Position numbers and translations under genes: made by a program | Assembly: GCA_949318235.1 (NCBI GenBank) | Contig: CASGGR010000022.1 | Location: forward strand, 776,690-840,689 | Direction: 5' to 3' | Length of the DNA: 64,000 nucleotides | Source: Ecdyonurus torrentis | Lineage: Eukaryota; Arthropoda; Insecta; Ephemeroptera; Heptageniidae | In this document: one piece after another, positions 37,851 through 51,100 of the stretch | Layout of the letters: the number at the start of each line of letters is the position of its first letter | Position numbering within the stretch: the stretch's first letter is position 1 | The notes under the pieces: model-generated | Told to the model about the DNA's origin: nothing | The model's input: the letters and a program-made list of their open reading frames with translations, nothing else | The model's database searches: none

Positions 37851-40800
37851 ATGAAACAAAGTTTCTATTTCAAGAACCAAATGTTATTGAATGATAAAAA
37901 TCATTATTTTTACAAGATTAAAACTAGTTTTAATGATTTCTAAAAAACTAAGAACGCTACTGACATCAAATTTAACTCAAAGCATAGCTTTTTCAAATCT
38001 CTACAAAAAAGATGTCTTGAACTTTTTTGCCCCGACGCATACTTTTTGGTTTATTGACAATTTTAATTTTTACTCATCATGTAGCCAAATAAAGTCATGA
38101 AACAAAGTTTCTATTTCAAGAACCAAATGTTATTGAATGATAAAAATCATACTTTTTACACGATTAAAACTAGTTTTGATGATTTCTCAAAACTAAGAAT
38201 GCTACAGACTTCAAATTTAACTCAAAGCATAGCTTTTTCAATTCTCTACAAAAAAGATGTTTTGAACTTTTTTGCCCCAACGCATACTTTTTGGGTTATT
38301 GAAAATTTTAGTTTTCACTCATCATGTAGCCAAACCAAGTCATGAAACAAAGTTTCTATTTCAAGAACCAAATGTTATTGAATGATAAAAATCATACTTT
38401 TTACACGATTAAAACCAGTTTTGATGATTTCTCAAAAACTAAGAATGCTACAGACTTCAAATTCAATTCAAAACATAGCTTTTTCAATTCTCTACAAAAA
38501 TGACGTCCTGAACTTTTTTGCTCCGACGCATGCTTTTTGGGTTATTGACAATTTTAGTTTTCACTCATCTTGTAGCCAAACCAAGTCATGAAACAAAGTT
38601 TCTATTTCAAAAACCAAATGTTATTGAATGATAAAAATCATACTTTTTACACGATTAAAACTTGTTTTGATGATTTCTCAAAAACTAAGAATGCTAGAGA
38701 CTTCAAATTCAATTCAAAACATAGTTTTTTAAATTCTCTACAAAAAGATGTCTTGAACTTTTTTGCTCCGACGCATACTTTTTGGGTTATTGACAATTTT
38801 AATTTTCACTCATCATGTAGCCAAACCAAGTCATGAAACAAAGTTTCTATTTCAAGAACCAAATGTTATTGAATGATAAAAATCATTATTTTTACACGAT
38901 TAAAACTAGTTTTAATGATTTCTAAAAAACTAAGAACGCTACTGACATCAAATTTAACTCAAAGCATAGCTTTTTCAAATCTCTACAAAAAAGATGTCTT
39001 GAACTTTTTTGCCCCGACGCATACTTTTTGGTTTATTGACAATTTTAATTTTTACTTATCATGTAGCCAAATAAAGTCATGAAACAAAGTTTCTATTTCA
39101 AGAACCAAATGTTTTTGAATGATAAAAATCATACTTTTTACACGATTAAAACTAGTTTTGATGATTTCTCAAAACTAAGAATGCTACAGACTTCAAATTT
39201 AACTCAAAGCATAGCTTTTTCAATTCTCTACAAAAAAGATGTTTTGAACTTTTTTGCCCCAACGCATACTTTTTGGGTTATTGAAAATTTTAGTGTTCAC
39301 TCATCATGTAGCCAAACCAAGTCATGAAACAAAGTTTCTATTTCAAGAACCAAATGTTATTGAATGATGAAAATCATACTTTTTACACGATTAAAACCAG
39401 TTTTGATGATTTCTCCAAAACTAGGAATGCTACAGACATCAAGCTTAACTCAAAGCATAGCTTTTTTAAATCTCTACAAAAAAGATGACTTGAACTTTTT
39501 TGCCCCGACGCATACTTTTTGGGTTATTGACAATTTTAGTTTTTACTCATCATGTAGCCAAATAAAGTAATGAAACAAAGTTTCTATTTCAAGAACCAAA
39601 TGTTATTGAATGATGAAAAACATACTTTTTACACGATTAAAACCAGTTTTGATGATTTCTCAAAAACTAAGAATGCTACAGACATCAAGCTTAACTCAAA
39701 GCATAGCTTTTTTAAATCTCTACAAAAAAGATGTCTTGAACTTTTTTGCCCCGACGCATACTTTTTGGGTTATTGACAATTTTAATTTTCACTCATCATG
39801 TAGCCAAACCAAGTCATGAAACAAAATTTCTATTTCAAGAACCAAATGTTATTGAATGATAAAAATCATACTTTTTACACGATTAAAACTAGTTTTAATG
39901 ATTTCTCAAAAACTAAGAATGCTACAGACTTCAAATTCAATTCAAAACATAGCTTTTTCTATTCTCTACAAAAATGATGTCTTGAACTTTTTTGCTCCGA
40001 CGCATGCTTTTTGGGTTATTGACAATTTTAGTTTTCACTCATCTTGTAGCCAAACCAAGTCATGAAACAAAGTTTCTATTTCAAAAACCAAATGTTATTG
40101 AATGATAAAAATCATACTTTTTACACGATTAAAACTTGTTTTGATGATTTCTCAAAAACTAAGAATGCTAGAGACTTCAAATTCAATTCAAAACATAGTT
40201 TTTTAAATTCTCTACAAAAACATGTCTTGAACTTTTTTGCTCCGATGCATACTTTTTGGGTTATTGACAATTTTAATTTTCACTCATCATGTAGCCAAAC
40301 CAAGTCATGAAACAAAGTTTCTATTTCAAGAACCAAATGTTATTGAATGATAAAAATCATTATTTTTACAAGATTAAAACTAGTTTTAATGATTTCTAAA
40401 AAACTAAGAACGCTACTGACATCAAATTTAACTCAAAGCATAGCTTTTTCAAATCTCTACAAAAAAGATGTCTTGAACTTTTTTGCCCCGACGCATACTT
40501 TTTGGTTTATTGACAATTTTAATTTTTACTCATCATGTAGCCAAATAAAGTCATGAAACAAAGTTTCTATTTCAAGAACCAAATGTTATTGAATGATAAA
40601 AATCATACTTTTTACACGATTAAAACTAGTTTTGATGATTTCTCAAAACTAAGAATGCTACAGACTTCAAATTTAACTCAAAGCATAGCTTTTTCAATTC
40701 TCTACAAAAAAGATGTTTTGAACTTTTTTGCCCCAACGCATACTTTTTGGGTTATTGAAAATTTTAGTTTTCACTCATCATGTAGCCAAACCAAGTCATG

Positions 40801-42518
40801 AAACAAAGTTTCTATTTCAAGAACCAAATGTTATTGAATGATAAAAATCATACTTTTTACACGATTAAAACTTGTTTTGATGATTTCTCAAAAACTAAGA
40901 ATGCTAGAGACTTCAAATTCAATTCAAAACATAGTTTTTTAAATTCTCTACAAAAAGATGTCTTGAACTTTTTTGCTCCGACGCATACTTTTTGGGTTAT
41001 TGACAATTTTAATTTTCACTCATCATGTAGCCAAACCAAGTCATGAAACAAAGTTTCTATTTCAAGAACCAAATGTTATTGAATGATAAAAATCATTATT
41101 TTTACACGATTAAAACTAGTTTTAATGATTTCTAAAAAACTAAGAACGCTACTGACATCAAATTTAACTCAAAGCATAGCTTTTTCAAATCTCTACAAAA
41201 AAGATGTCTTGAACTTTTTTGCCCCGACGCATACTTTTTGGTTTATTGACAATTTTAATTTTTACTTATCATGTAGCCAAATAAAGTCATGAAACAAAGT
41301 TTCTATTTCAAGAACCAAATGTTATTGAATGATAAAAATCATACTTTTTACACGATTAAAACTAGTTTTGATGATTTCTCAAAACTAAGAATGCTACAGA
41401 CTTCAAATTTAACTCAAAGCATAGCTTTTTCAATTCTCTACAAAAAAGATGTTTTGAACTTTTTTGCCCCAACGCATACTTTTTGGGTTATTAAAAAATT
41501 TTAGTGTTCACTCATCATGTAGCCAAACCAAGTCATGAAACAAAGTTTCTATTTCAAGAACCAAATGTTATTGAATGATGAAAATCATACTTTTTACACG
41601 ATTAAAACCAGTTTTGATGATTTCTCCAAAACTAGGAATGCTACAGACATCAAGCTTAACTCAAAGCATAGCTTTTTTAAATCTCTACAAAAAAGATGTC
41701 TTGAACTTTTTTGCCCCGACGCATACTTTTTGGGTTATTGACAATTTTAGTTTTTACTCATCATGTAGCCAAACCTAGTCATAAAACAAAGTTTCTATTT
41801 CAAGAAACAAATGTTATTGAATGATAAAAATCATACTTTTTACACGATTAATACTAGTTTTGATGATTTCTCAAAAACTAAGAATGCTACAGACATCTAT
41901 TTTGACTTAAAACATAGCTATTTCAATTCTGTACAAAAAAGATGTCTTGAACTTTTTTGCTCCGACGCATACTTTTTGGGTTATTGACAATTTTAGTTTT
42001 CACTCGTCATGTAGCCAAACCTAGTCATAAAACAAAGTTTCTATTTCAAGAAACAAATGTTATTGAATGATAAAAATCATACTTTTTACACGATTAAAAC
42101 TAGTTTTGATGATTTCTCAAAAACTAAAAATGCTACAGACATCCAATATAACTCAAAACATAGCTTTTTTAATTGTCTACAAAAAAGATGTCTTGAACTT
42201 TATTGCTCCGACGCATACTTTTTGGGTTATTGACAATTTTAGTTATCACTCATCATGTAGCCAAACCAAGTCATAAAACAAAGTTTCTATTTCAAGAACC
42301 AAATGTTATTGAATAATAAAAATTATACTTTTTACACGATTAAAACTAGTTTTGATGATTTCTCAAAAACTAAGAATGCTAGAGACATCTAACTTAATTC
42401 AAAACATAGCTTTTTCAATTCTCTACAAAAAAGATGTCTTGAACTTTTTTGCTCCGACGCACACTTTTTGGGTTATTGACAATTTTAGTTTTTACTCATC
42501 ATGTAGCCAAACCAAGTC
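37851..42518 (+). repeat. 19-monomer duplication, copy 2, crossing the A/B border
   Basis: Sixteen A monomers from 37,851 to 41,780 repeat 33,185-37,114 with all the private variants. The last three places are B monomers (41,781, 42,027, 42,273), and the last one matches 37,605. The two copies thus have the same number of monomers and the same end monomer but differ at places 17 and 18. Confidence 0.85.
41700..41800 (+). other. Border between satellite families A and B
   Basis: The monomer starting at 41,535 is type A through its 3' part, including GCCCCGACGC at about 41,713. The sequence then reads GTAGCCAAA followed by CCTAGTCATAAAAC, and the next monomer (41,781) is type B throughout. From there on I saw no A-type junction. 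The change happens within one repeat unit with no foreign DNA between the families and no change of register, as expected for a homologous exchange between related monomers or for the edge of a homogenised block. Confidence 0.85.
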
Positions 42519-44978
42519 ATAAAACAAAGTTTCTATTTCAAGAACCAAATGTTATTGAATGATAAAAATCATACTTTTTACACGATTAAAACTAGTTTTG
42601 ATGATTTCTCAAAAACTAAGAATGCTACAGACATTTATTTTGACTCAAAACATAGCTTTTTCAATTCTGTACGAAAAAGATGTCTTGAACTTTTTTGCTC
42701 CGACGCATACTTTTTGGGTTATTGACAATTTTAGTTTTCACTCGTCATGTAGCCAAACCTAGTCATAAAACAAAGTTTCTATTTCAAAAAACAAATGTTA
42801 TTGAATGATAAAAATCATACTTTTTACACGATTAAAACTAGTTTTGATGATTTCTCAAAAACTAAAAATGCTACAGACATCCAATATAACTTAAAACATA
42901 GCTTTTTTAATTGTCTACAAAAAAAATGTCTTGAACTTTTTTGCTCCGACGCATACTTTTTGGGTTATTGACAATTTTAGTTATCACTCATCATGTAGCC
43001 AAAGCAAGTCATAAAACAAAGTTTCAATTTCAAGAATTAAATGTTATTGAATTATAAAAATCATACTTTTTACACGATTAAAACTAGTTTTGATGATTTC
43101 TCAAAAACTAAAAATGCTACAGACATCCAATATAACTCAAAACATAGCTTTTTTAATTGTCTACAAAAAAGATGTCTTGAACTTTATTGCTCCGACGCAT
43201 ACTTTTTGGGTTATTGACAATTTTAGTTATCACTCATCATGTAGCCAAACCAAGTCATAAAACAAAGTTTCTATTTCAAGAACCAAATGTTATTGAATAA
43301 TAAAAATTATACTTTTTACACGATTAAACCTAGTTTTGATGATTTCTCAAAAACTAAGAATGCTAGAGACATCTTACTTAATTCAAAACATAGCTTTTTC
43401 AATTCTCTACAAAAAAGATGTCTTGAACTTTATTGCTCCGACGCATACTTTTTAAGTTATTGACAATTTTAGTTATCACTCATCATGTAGCCAAACCAAG
43501 TCATAAAACAAAGTTTCTATTTCAAGAACCAAATGTTATTGAATGATAAAAATCATACTTTTTACACGATTAAAACTAGTTTTGATGATTTCTCAAAAAC
43601 TAAGAATGCTACAGACATTTATTTTGACTCAAAACATAGCTTTTTCAATTCTGTACGAAAAAGATGTCTTGAACTTTTTTGCTCCGACGCATACTTTTTG
43701 GGTTATTGACAATTTTAGTTTTCACTCGTCATGTAGCCAAACCTAGTCATAAAACAAAGTTTCTATTTCAAGAACCAAATGTTATTGAATAATAAAAATT
43801 ATACTTTTTACACGATTAATACTAGTTTTGATGATTTCTCAAAAACTAAGAATGCTACAGACATCTATTTTGACTTAAAACATAGCTATTTCAATTCTGT
43901 ACAAAAAAGATGTCTTGAACTTTATTGCTCCGACGCATACTTTTTGGGTTATTGACAATTTTAGTTATCACTCATCATGTAGCCAAACCAAGTCATAAAA
44001 CAAAGTTTCTATTTCAAGAACCAAATGTTATTGAATAATAAAAATTATACTTTTTACACGATTAAACCTAGTTTTGATGATTTCTCAAAAACTAAGAATG
44101 CTAGAGACATCTTACTTAATTCAAAACATAGCTTTTTTAATTGTCTACAAAAAAGATGTCTTGAACTTTATTGCTCCGACGCATACTTTTTGGGTTATTG
44201 ACAATTTTAGTTATCACTCATCATGTAGCCAAACCAAGTCATAAAACAAAGTTTCTATTTCAAGAACCAAATGTTATTGAATGATAAAAATCATACTTTT
44301 TACACGATTAAAACTAGTTTTGATGATTTCTCAAAAACTAAGAATGCTACAGACATTTATTTTGACTCAAAACATAGCTTTTTCAATTCTGTACGAAAAA
44401 GATGTCTTGAACTTTTTTGCTCCGACGCATACTTTTTGGGTTATTGACAATTTTAGTTTTCACTCGTCATGTAGCCAAACCTAGTCATAAAACAAAGTTT
44501 CTATTTCAAAAAACAAATGTTATTGAATGATAAAAATCATACTTTTTACACGATTAAAACTAGTTTTGATGATTTCTCAAAAACTAAAAATGCTACAGAC
44601 ATCCAATATAACTTAAAACATAGCTTTTTTAATTGTCTACAAAAAAAATGTCTTGAACTTTTTTGCTCCGACGCATACTTTTTGGGTTATTGACAATTTT
44701 AGTTATCACTCATCATGTAGCCAAAGCAAGTCATAAAACAAAGTTTCAATTTCAAGAACCAAATGTTATTGAATGATAAAAATCATACTTTTTACACGAT
44801 TAAAACTAGTTTTGATGATTTCTCAAAAACTAAGAATGCTACAGACATTTATTTTGACTCAAAACATAGCTTTTTTAATTCTGTACAAAAAAGATGTCGT
44901 GAACTTTTTTGCTCCGACGCATACTTTTTGGGTTATTGACAATTTTAGTTTTCACTCGTCATGTAGCCAAACCAAGTC
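42519..44978 (+). repeat. Family B, short mixed repeats
   Basis: Ten monomers are arranged in short repeats. The CATTTATTTTGAC monomer with TGTACGAAAAAG recurs at 42,519, 43,503 and 44,241. The pair 42,519-43,010 recurs at 44,241-44,732 (1,722 bp, seven monomers), and the ATTAAACCTAG monomer recurs at 43,257 and 43,995 (738 bp, three monomers). The monomer at 43,749 is mixed: a 5' AATAATAAAAATTAT start with a CTATTTTGACTTAAAAC middle like 41,781. Confidence 0.78.
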
Positions 44979-46453
44979 ATAAAACAAAGTTTCTATTTCA
45001 AGAACCAAATGTTATTGAATGATAAAAATTATACTTTTTACACGATTAAAACTATTTTTGATGATTTCTCAAAAACTAAGAATGCTACAGACATCTATTT
45101 TGACTCAAAACATAGCTATTTCAATTCTGTACAAAAAATATGTCTTGAACTTTTTTGCTCCGACGCATACTTTTTGGGTTATTGACAATTTTAGTTATCA
45201 CTCATCATGAAGCCAAACCAAGTCATAAAACAAAGTTTCTATTTCAAGAATTAAATGTTATTGAATGATAAAAATCATACTTTTTACACGATTAAAACTA
45301 GTTTTGATGATTTCTCAAAAACTAAAAATGCTACAGACATCCAATATAACTCAAAACAGAGCTTTTTTAATTCTCTACAAAAAAGATGTCTTGAACTTTT
45401 TTGCTCCGACGCATACTTTTTAGCTTATTGACAATTTTAGTTTTCACTCATCATGTAGCCAAACCAAGTCATAAAACAAAGTTTCTATTTCAAGAACCAA
45501 ATGTTATTGAATGATAAAAATTATACTTTTTACACGATTAAAACTATTTTTGATGATTTCTCAAAAACTAAGAATGCTACAGACATCCAATATAACTCAA
45601 AACATAGCTTTTTCAATTCTCTACAAAAAAGATGTCTTGAACTTTTTTGCTCCGACGCATACTTTTTGGGTTATTGACAATTTTAGTTATCACTCATCAT
45701 GAAGCCAAACCAAGTCATAAAACAAAGTTTCTATTTCAAGAATTAAATGTTATTGAATGATAAAAATCATACTTTTTACACGATTAAAACTAGTTTTGAT
45801 GATTTCTCAAAAACTAAGAATGCTACAGACATCTATTTTAACTCAAAACATAGCTTTTTCATTTCTGTACAAAAAAGATGTCTTGAACTTTTTTGCTCCG
45901 ACGCATACTTTTTGGGTTATTGACAATTTTAGTTTTCACTCGTCATGTAGCCAAACCTAGTCATAAAACAAAGTTTCTATTTCAAGAACCAAATGTTATT
46001 GAATGATAAAAATTATACTTTTTACATGATTAAACTAGTTTTGATGATTTCTCAAAAACTAAAAATGCTACAGACATCCAATATAACTCAAAACATAGCT
46101 TTTTTAATTGTCTACAAAAAAGATGTCTTGAATTTTTTTGCTCCGACGCATACTTTTTAGGTTATTGACAATTTTAGTTATCACTCATCATGTAGCCAAA
46201 CCAAGTCATAAAACAAAGTTTCTATTTCAAGAATTAAATGTTATTGAATTATAAAAATCATACTTTTTACACGATTAAAACTAGTTTTGATGATTTCTCA
46301 AAAACTAAAAATGCTACAGACATTCAATATATCTCAAAACATAGCTTTTTCAATTCTGTACAAAAAAGATGTCTTGAACTTTTTTGCTCCGACGCATACT
46401 TTTTGGGTTATTGACAATTTTAGTTTTCACTCGTCATGTAGCCAAACCAAGTC
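44979..46453 (+). repeat. 6-monomer family B repeat, copy 1
   Basis: Monomers at 44,979, 45,225, 45,471 and 45,717 recur at +1,475 bp. Diagnostic variants are AAAACTATTTTTGATG, CAAAAAATATGTC, AAACAGAGC and TTTCATTTCTGTAC. The last two (45,963 with ACATGATTAAACTAG, and 46,208 with GAATTATAAAAATCAT) recur at +1,721 bp because the next copy contains one extra monomer. Confidence 0.83.
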
Positions 46454-48174
46454 ATAAAACAAAGTTTCTATTTCAAGAACCAAATGTTATTGAATGATAA
46501 AAATTATACTTTTTACACGATTAAAACTATTTTTGATGATTTCTCAAAAACTAAGAATGCTACAGACATCTATTTTGACTCAAAACATAGCTATTTCAAT
46601 TCTGTACAAAAAATATGTCTTGAACTTTTTTGCTCCGACGCATACTTTTTGGGTTATTGACAATTTTAGTTATCACTCATCATGAAGCCAAACCAAGTCA
46701 TAAAACAAAGTTTCTATTTCAAGAATTAAATGTTATTGAATGATAAAAATCATACTTTTTACACGATTAAAACTAGTTTTGATGATTTCTCAAAAACTAA
46801 AAATGCTACAGACATCCAATATAACTCAAAACAGAGCTTTTTTAATTCTCTACAAAAAAGATGTCTTGAACTTTTTTGCTCCGACGCATACTTTTTAGCT
46901 TATTGACAATTTTAGTTTTCACTCATCATGTAGCCAAACCAAGTCATAAAACAAAGTTTCTATTTCAAGAACCAAATGTTATTGAATGATAAAAATTATA
47001 CTTTTTACACGATTAAAACTATTTTTGATGATTTCTCAAAAACTAAGAATGCTACAGACATCCAATATAACTCAAAACATAGCTTTTTCAATTCTCTACA
47101 AAAAAGATGTCTTGAACTTTTTTGCTCCGACGCATACTTTTTGGGTTATTGACAATTTTAGTTATCACTCATCATGAAGCCAAACCAAGTCATAAAACAA
47201 AGTTTCTATTTCAAGAATTAAATGTTATTGAATGATAAAAATCATACTTTTTACACGATTAAAACTAGTTTTGATGATTTCTCAAAAACTAAGAATGCTA
47301 CAGACATCTATTTTAACTCAAAACATAGCTTTTTCATTTCTGTACAAAAAAGATGTCTTGAACTTTTTTGCTCCGACGCATACTTTTTGGGTTATTGACA
47401 ATTTTAGTTTTCACTCGTCATGTAGCCAAACCTAGTCATAAAACAAAGTTTCTATTTCAAGAACCAAATGTTATTGAATGATAAAAATCATACTTTTTAC
47501 ACGATTAAAACTAGTTTTGATGATTTCTCAAAAACTAAGAATGCTACAGACATCTATTTTAACTTAAAACATAGCTTTTTCAATTCTGTACAAAAAAGAT
47601 GGTTTGAACTTTTTTGCTCCGACGCATACTTTTTGGGTTCTTGACAATTTTAGTTGTCACTCGTCATGTAGCCAAACCTAGTCATAAAACAAAGTTTCTA
47701 TTTCAAGAACCAAATGTTATTGAATGATAAAAATTATACTTTTTACATGATTAAACTAGTTTTGATGATTTCTCAAAAACTAAAAATGCTACAGACATCC
47801 AATATAACTCAAAACATAGCTTTTTTAATTGTCTACAAAAAAGATGTCTTGAATTTTTTTGCTCCGACGCATACTTTTTAGGTTATTGACAATTTTAGTT
47901 ATCACTCATCATGTAGCCAAACCAAGTCATAAAACAAAGTTTCTATTTCAAGAATTAAATGTTATTGAATTATAAAAATCATACTTTTTACACGATTAAA
48001 ACTAGTTTTGATGATTTCTCAAAAACTAAAAATGCTACAGACATTCAATATATCTCAAAACATAGCTTTTTCAATTCTGTACAAAAAAGATGTCTTGAAC
48101 TTTTTTGCTCCGACGCATACTTTTTGGGTTATTGACAATTTTAGTTTTCACTCGTCATGTAGCCAAACCAAGTC
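46454..48174 (+). repeat. 6-monomer family B repeat, copy 2 with one extra monomer
   Basis: This copy has seven monomers. The extra one (47,438) has CTATTTTAACTTAAAAC, GATGGTTTGAAC and GGGTTCTTGAC. It enters all later versions of this repeat as the TTTTAACTTAAAAC place. The same GATGGTTTGAAC variant recurs only at 52,354, which marks the start of the second copy of the 20-monomer duplication. Confidence 0.83.
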
Positions 48175-51100
48175 ATAAAACAAAGTTTCTATTTCAAGAA
48201 CCAAATGTTATTGAATGATAAAAATTATACTTTTTACACGATTAAAACTATTTTTGATGATTTCTCAAAAACTAAGAATGCTACAGACATCTATTTTGAC
48301 TCAAAACATAGCTATTTCAATTCTGTACAAAAAATATGTCTTGAACTTTTTTGCTCCGACGCATACTTTTTGGGTTATTGACAATTTTAGTTATCACTCA
48401 TCATGAAGCCAAACCAAGTCATAAAACAAAGTTTCTATTTCAAGAATTAAATGTTATTGAATGATAAAAATCATACTTTTTACACGATTAAAACTAGTTT
48501 TGATGATTTCTCAAAAACTAAGAATGCTACAGACATCTATTTTAACTCAAAACATAGCTTTTTCATTTCTGTACAAAAAAGATGTCTTGAACTTTTTTGC
48601 TCCGACGCATACTTTTTGGGTTATTGACAATTTTAGTTTTCACTCGTCATGTAGCCAAACCTAGTCATAAAACAAAGTTTCTATTTCAAGAACCAAATGT
48701 TATTGAATGATAAAAATCATACTTTTTACACGATTAAAACTAGTTTTGATGATTTCTCAAAAACTAAGAATGCTACAGACATCTATTTTAACTTAAAACA
48801 TAGCTTTTTCAATTCTGTACAAAAAAGATGTCTTGAACTTTTTTGCTCCGACGCATACTTTTTGGGTTCTTGACAATTTTAGTTGTCACTCGTCATGTAG
48901 CCAAACCTAGTCATAAAACAAAGTTTCTATTTCAAGAACCAAATGTTATTGAATGATAAAAATTATACTTTTTACATGATTAAACTAGTTTTGATGATTT
49001 CTCAAAAACTAAAAATGCTACAGACATCCAATATAACTCAAAACATAGCTTTTTTAATTGTCTACAAAAAAGATGTCTTGAATTTTTTTGCTCCGACGCA
49101 TACTTTTTAGGTTATTGACAATTTTAGTTATCACTCATCATGTAGCCAAACCAAGTCATAAAACAAAGTTTCTATTTCAAGAATTAAATGTTATTGAATT
49201 ATAAAAATCATACTTTTTACACGATTAAAACTAGTTTTGATGATTTCTCAAAAACTAAAAATGCTACAGACATCCAATATAACTCAAAACATAGCTTTTT
49301 TAATTGTCTACAAAAAAGATGTCTTAAATTTTTTTGCTCCGACGCATACTTTTTAGGTTATTGACAATTTTAGTTATCACTCATCATGTAGCCAAACCAA
49401 GTCATAAAACAAAGTTTCTATTTCAAGAATTAAATGTTATTGAATTATAAAAATCATACTTTTTACACGATTAAAACTAGTTTTGATGATTTCTCAAAAA
49501 CTAAAAATGCTACAGACATTCAATATATCTCAAAACATAGCTTTTTCAATTCTGTACAAAAAAGATGTCTTGAACTTTTTTGCTCCGACGCATACTTTTT
49601 GGGTTATTGACAATTTTAGTTTTCACTCGTCATGTAGCCAAACCAAGTCATAAAACAAAGTTTCTATTTCAAGAACCAAATGTTATTGAATGATAAAAAT
49701 TATACTTTTTACACGATTAAAACTATTTTTGATGATTTCTCAAAAACTAAGAATGCTACAGACATCTATTTTGACTCAAAACATAGCTATTTCAATTCTG
49801 TACAAAAAATATGTCTTGAACTTTTTTGCTCCGACGCATACTTTTTGGGTTATTGACAATTTTAGTTATCACTCATCATGAAGCCAAACCAAGTCATAAA
49901 ACAAAGTTTCTATTTCAAGAATTAAATGTTATTGAATGATAAAAATCATACTTTTTACACGATTAAAACTAGTTTTGATGATTTCTCAAAAACTAAGAAT
50001 GCTACAGACATCTATTTTAACTCAAAACATAGCTTTTTCATTTCTGTACAAAAAAGATGTCTTGAACTTTTTTGCTCCGACGCATACTTTTTGGGTTATT
50101 GACAATTTTAGTTTTCACTCGTCATGTAGCCAAACCTAGTCATAAAACAAAGTTTCTATTTCAAGAACCAAATGTTATTGAATGATAAAAATCATACTTT
50201 TTACACGATTAAAACTAGTTTTGATGATTTCTCAAAAACTAAGAATGCTACAGACATCTATTTTAACTTAAAACATAGCTTTTTCAATTCTGTACAAAAA
50301 AGATGTCTTGAACTTTTTTGCTCCGACGCATACTTTTTGGGTTCTTGACAATTTTAGTTGTCACTCGTCATGTAGCCAAACCTAGTCATAAAACAAAGTT
50401 TCTATTTCAAGAACCAAATGTTATTGAATGATAAAAATTATACTTTTTACATGATTAAACTAGTTTTGATGATTTCTCAAAAACTAAAAATGCTACAGAC
50501 ATCCAATATAACTCAAAACATAGCTTTTTTAATTGTCTACAAAAAAGATGTCTTGAATTTTTTTGCTCCGACGCATACTTTTTAGGTTATTGACAATTTT
50601 AGTTATCACTCATCATGTAGCCAAACCAAGTCATAAAACAAAGTTTCTATTTCAAGAATTAAATGTTATTGAATTATAAAAATCATACTTTTTACACGAT
50701 TAAAACTAGTTTTGATGATTTCTCAAAAACTAAAAATGCTACAGACATTCAATATATCTCAAAACATAGCTTTTTCAATTCTGTACAAAAAAGATGTCTT
50801 GAACTTTTTTGCTCCGACGCATACTTTTTGGGTTATTGACAATTTTAGTTTTCACTCGTCATGTAGCCAAACCTAGTCATAAAACAAAGTTTCTATTTCA
50901 AGAAACAAATATTATTGAATGATAAAAATCATACTTTTTACACGATTAAAACTAGTTTTGATGATTTCTCAAAAACTAAAAATGCTACAGACATCCAATA
51001 TAACTCAAAACATAGCTTTTTTAATTGTCTACAAAAAAGATGTCTTGAACTTTTTTCTCCGACGCATACTTTTTGGGTTATTGACAATTTTAGTTATCAC

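Larger units (their letters stand above)
1..41780 (+). repeat. Satellite family A domain
   Basis: About 170 monomers carry TCATGAAAC at the monomer junction, which forms a BspHI site (TCATGA). Exceptions are rare: CATGATAC at about 8,635 and 12,074, CATTAAAC at 21,397, and one B-type monomer at 37,605-37,850. Other frequent A features are CACTCATC before the junction and GCCCCGACGC or GCCCCAACGC in the core. Some subtypes carry CAAGCTTAAC, a HindIII site that I did not see in family B. Within A there are at least ten recurring subtypes, separated by linked variants such as TTTTAATGATTTCTAAAAAAC, ACTTGTTTTG, CTCAAAACTA and CTAGAGACTTC. The mean period is close to 245.5 bp. Confidence 0.93.

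Noticed and set aside
46140..46170. TTTTTAGG as a telomere-like motif in some B monomers
   Set aside because: It occurs once per monomer as a variant of TTTTTGGG and is not repeated in tandem.
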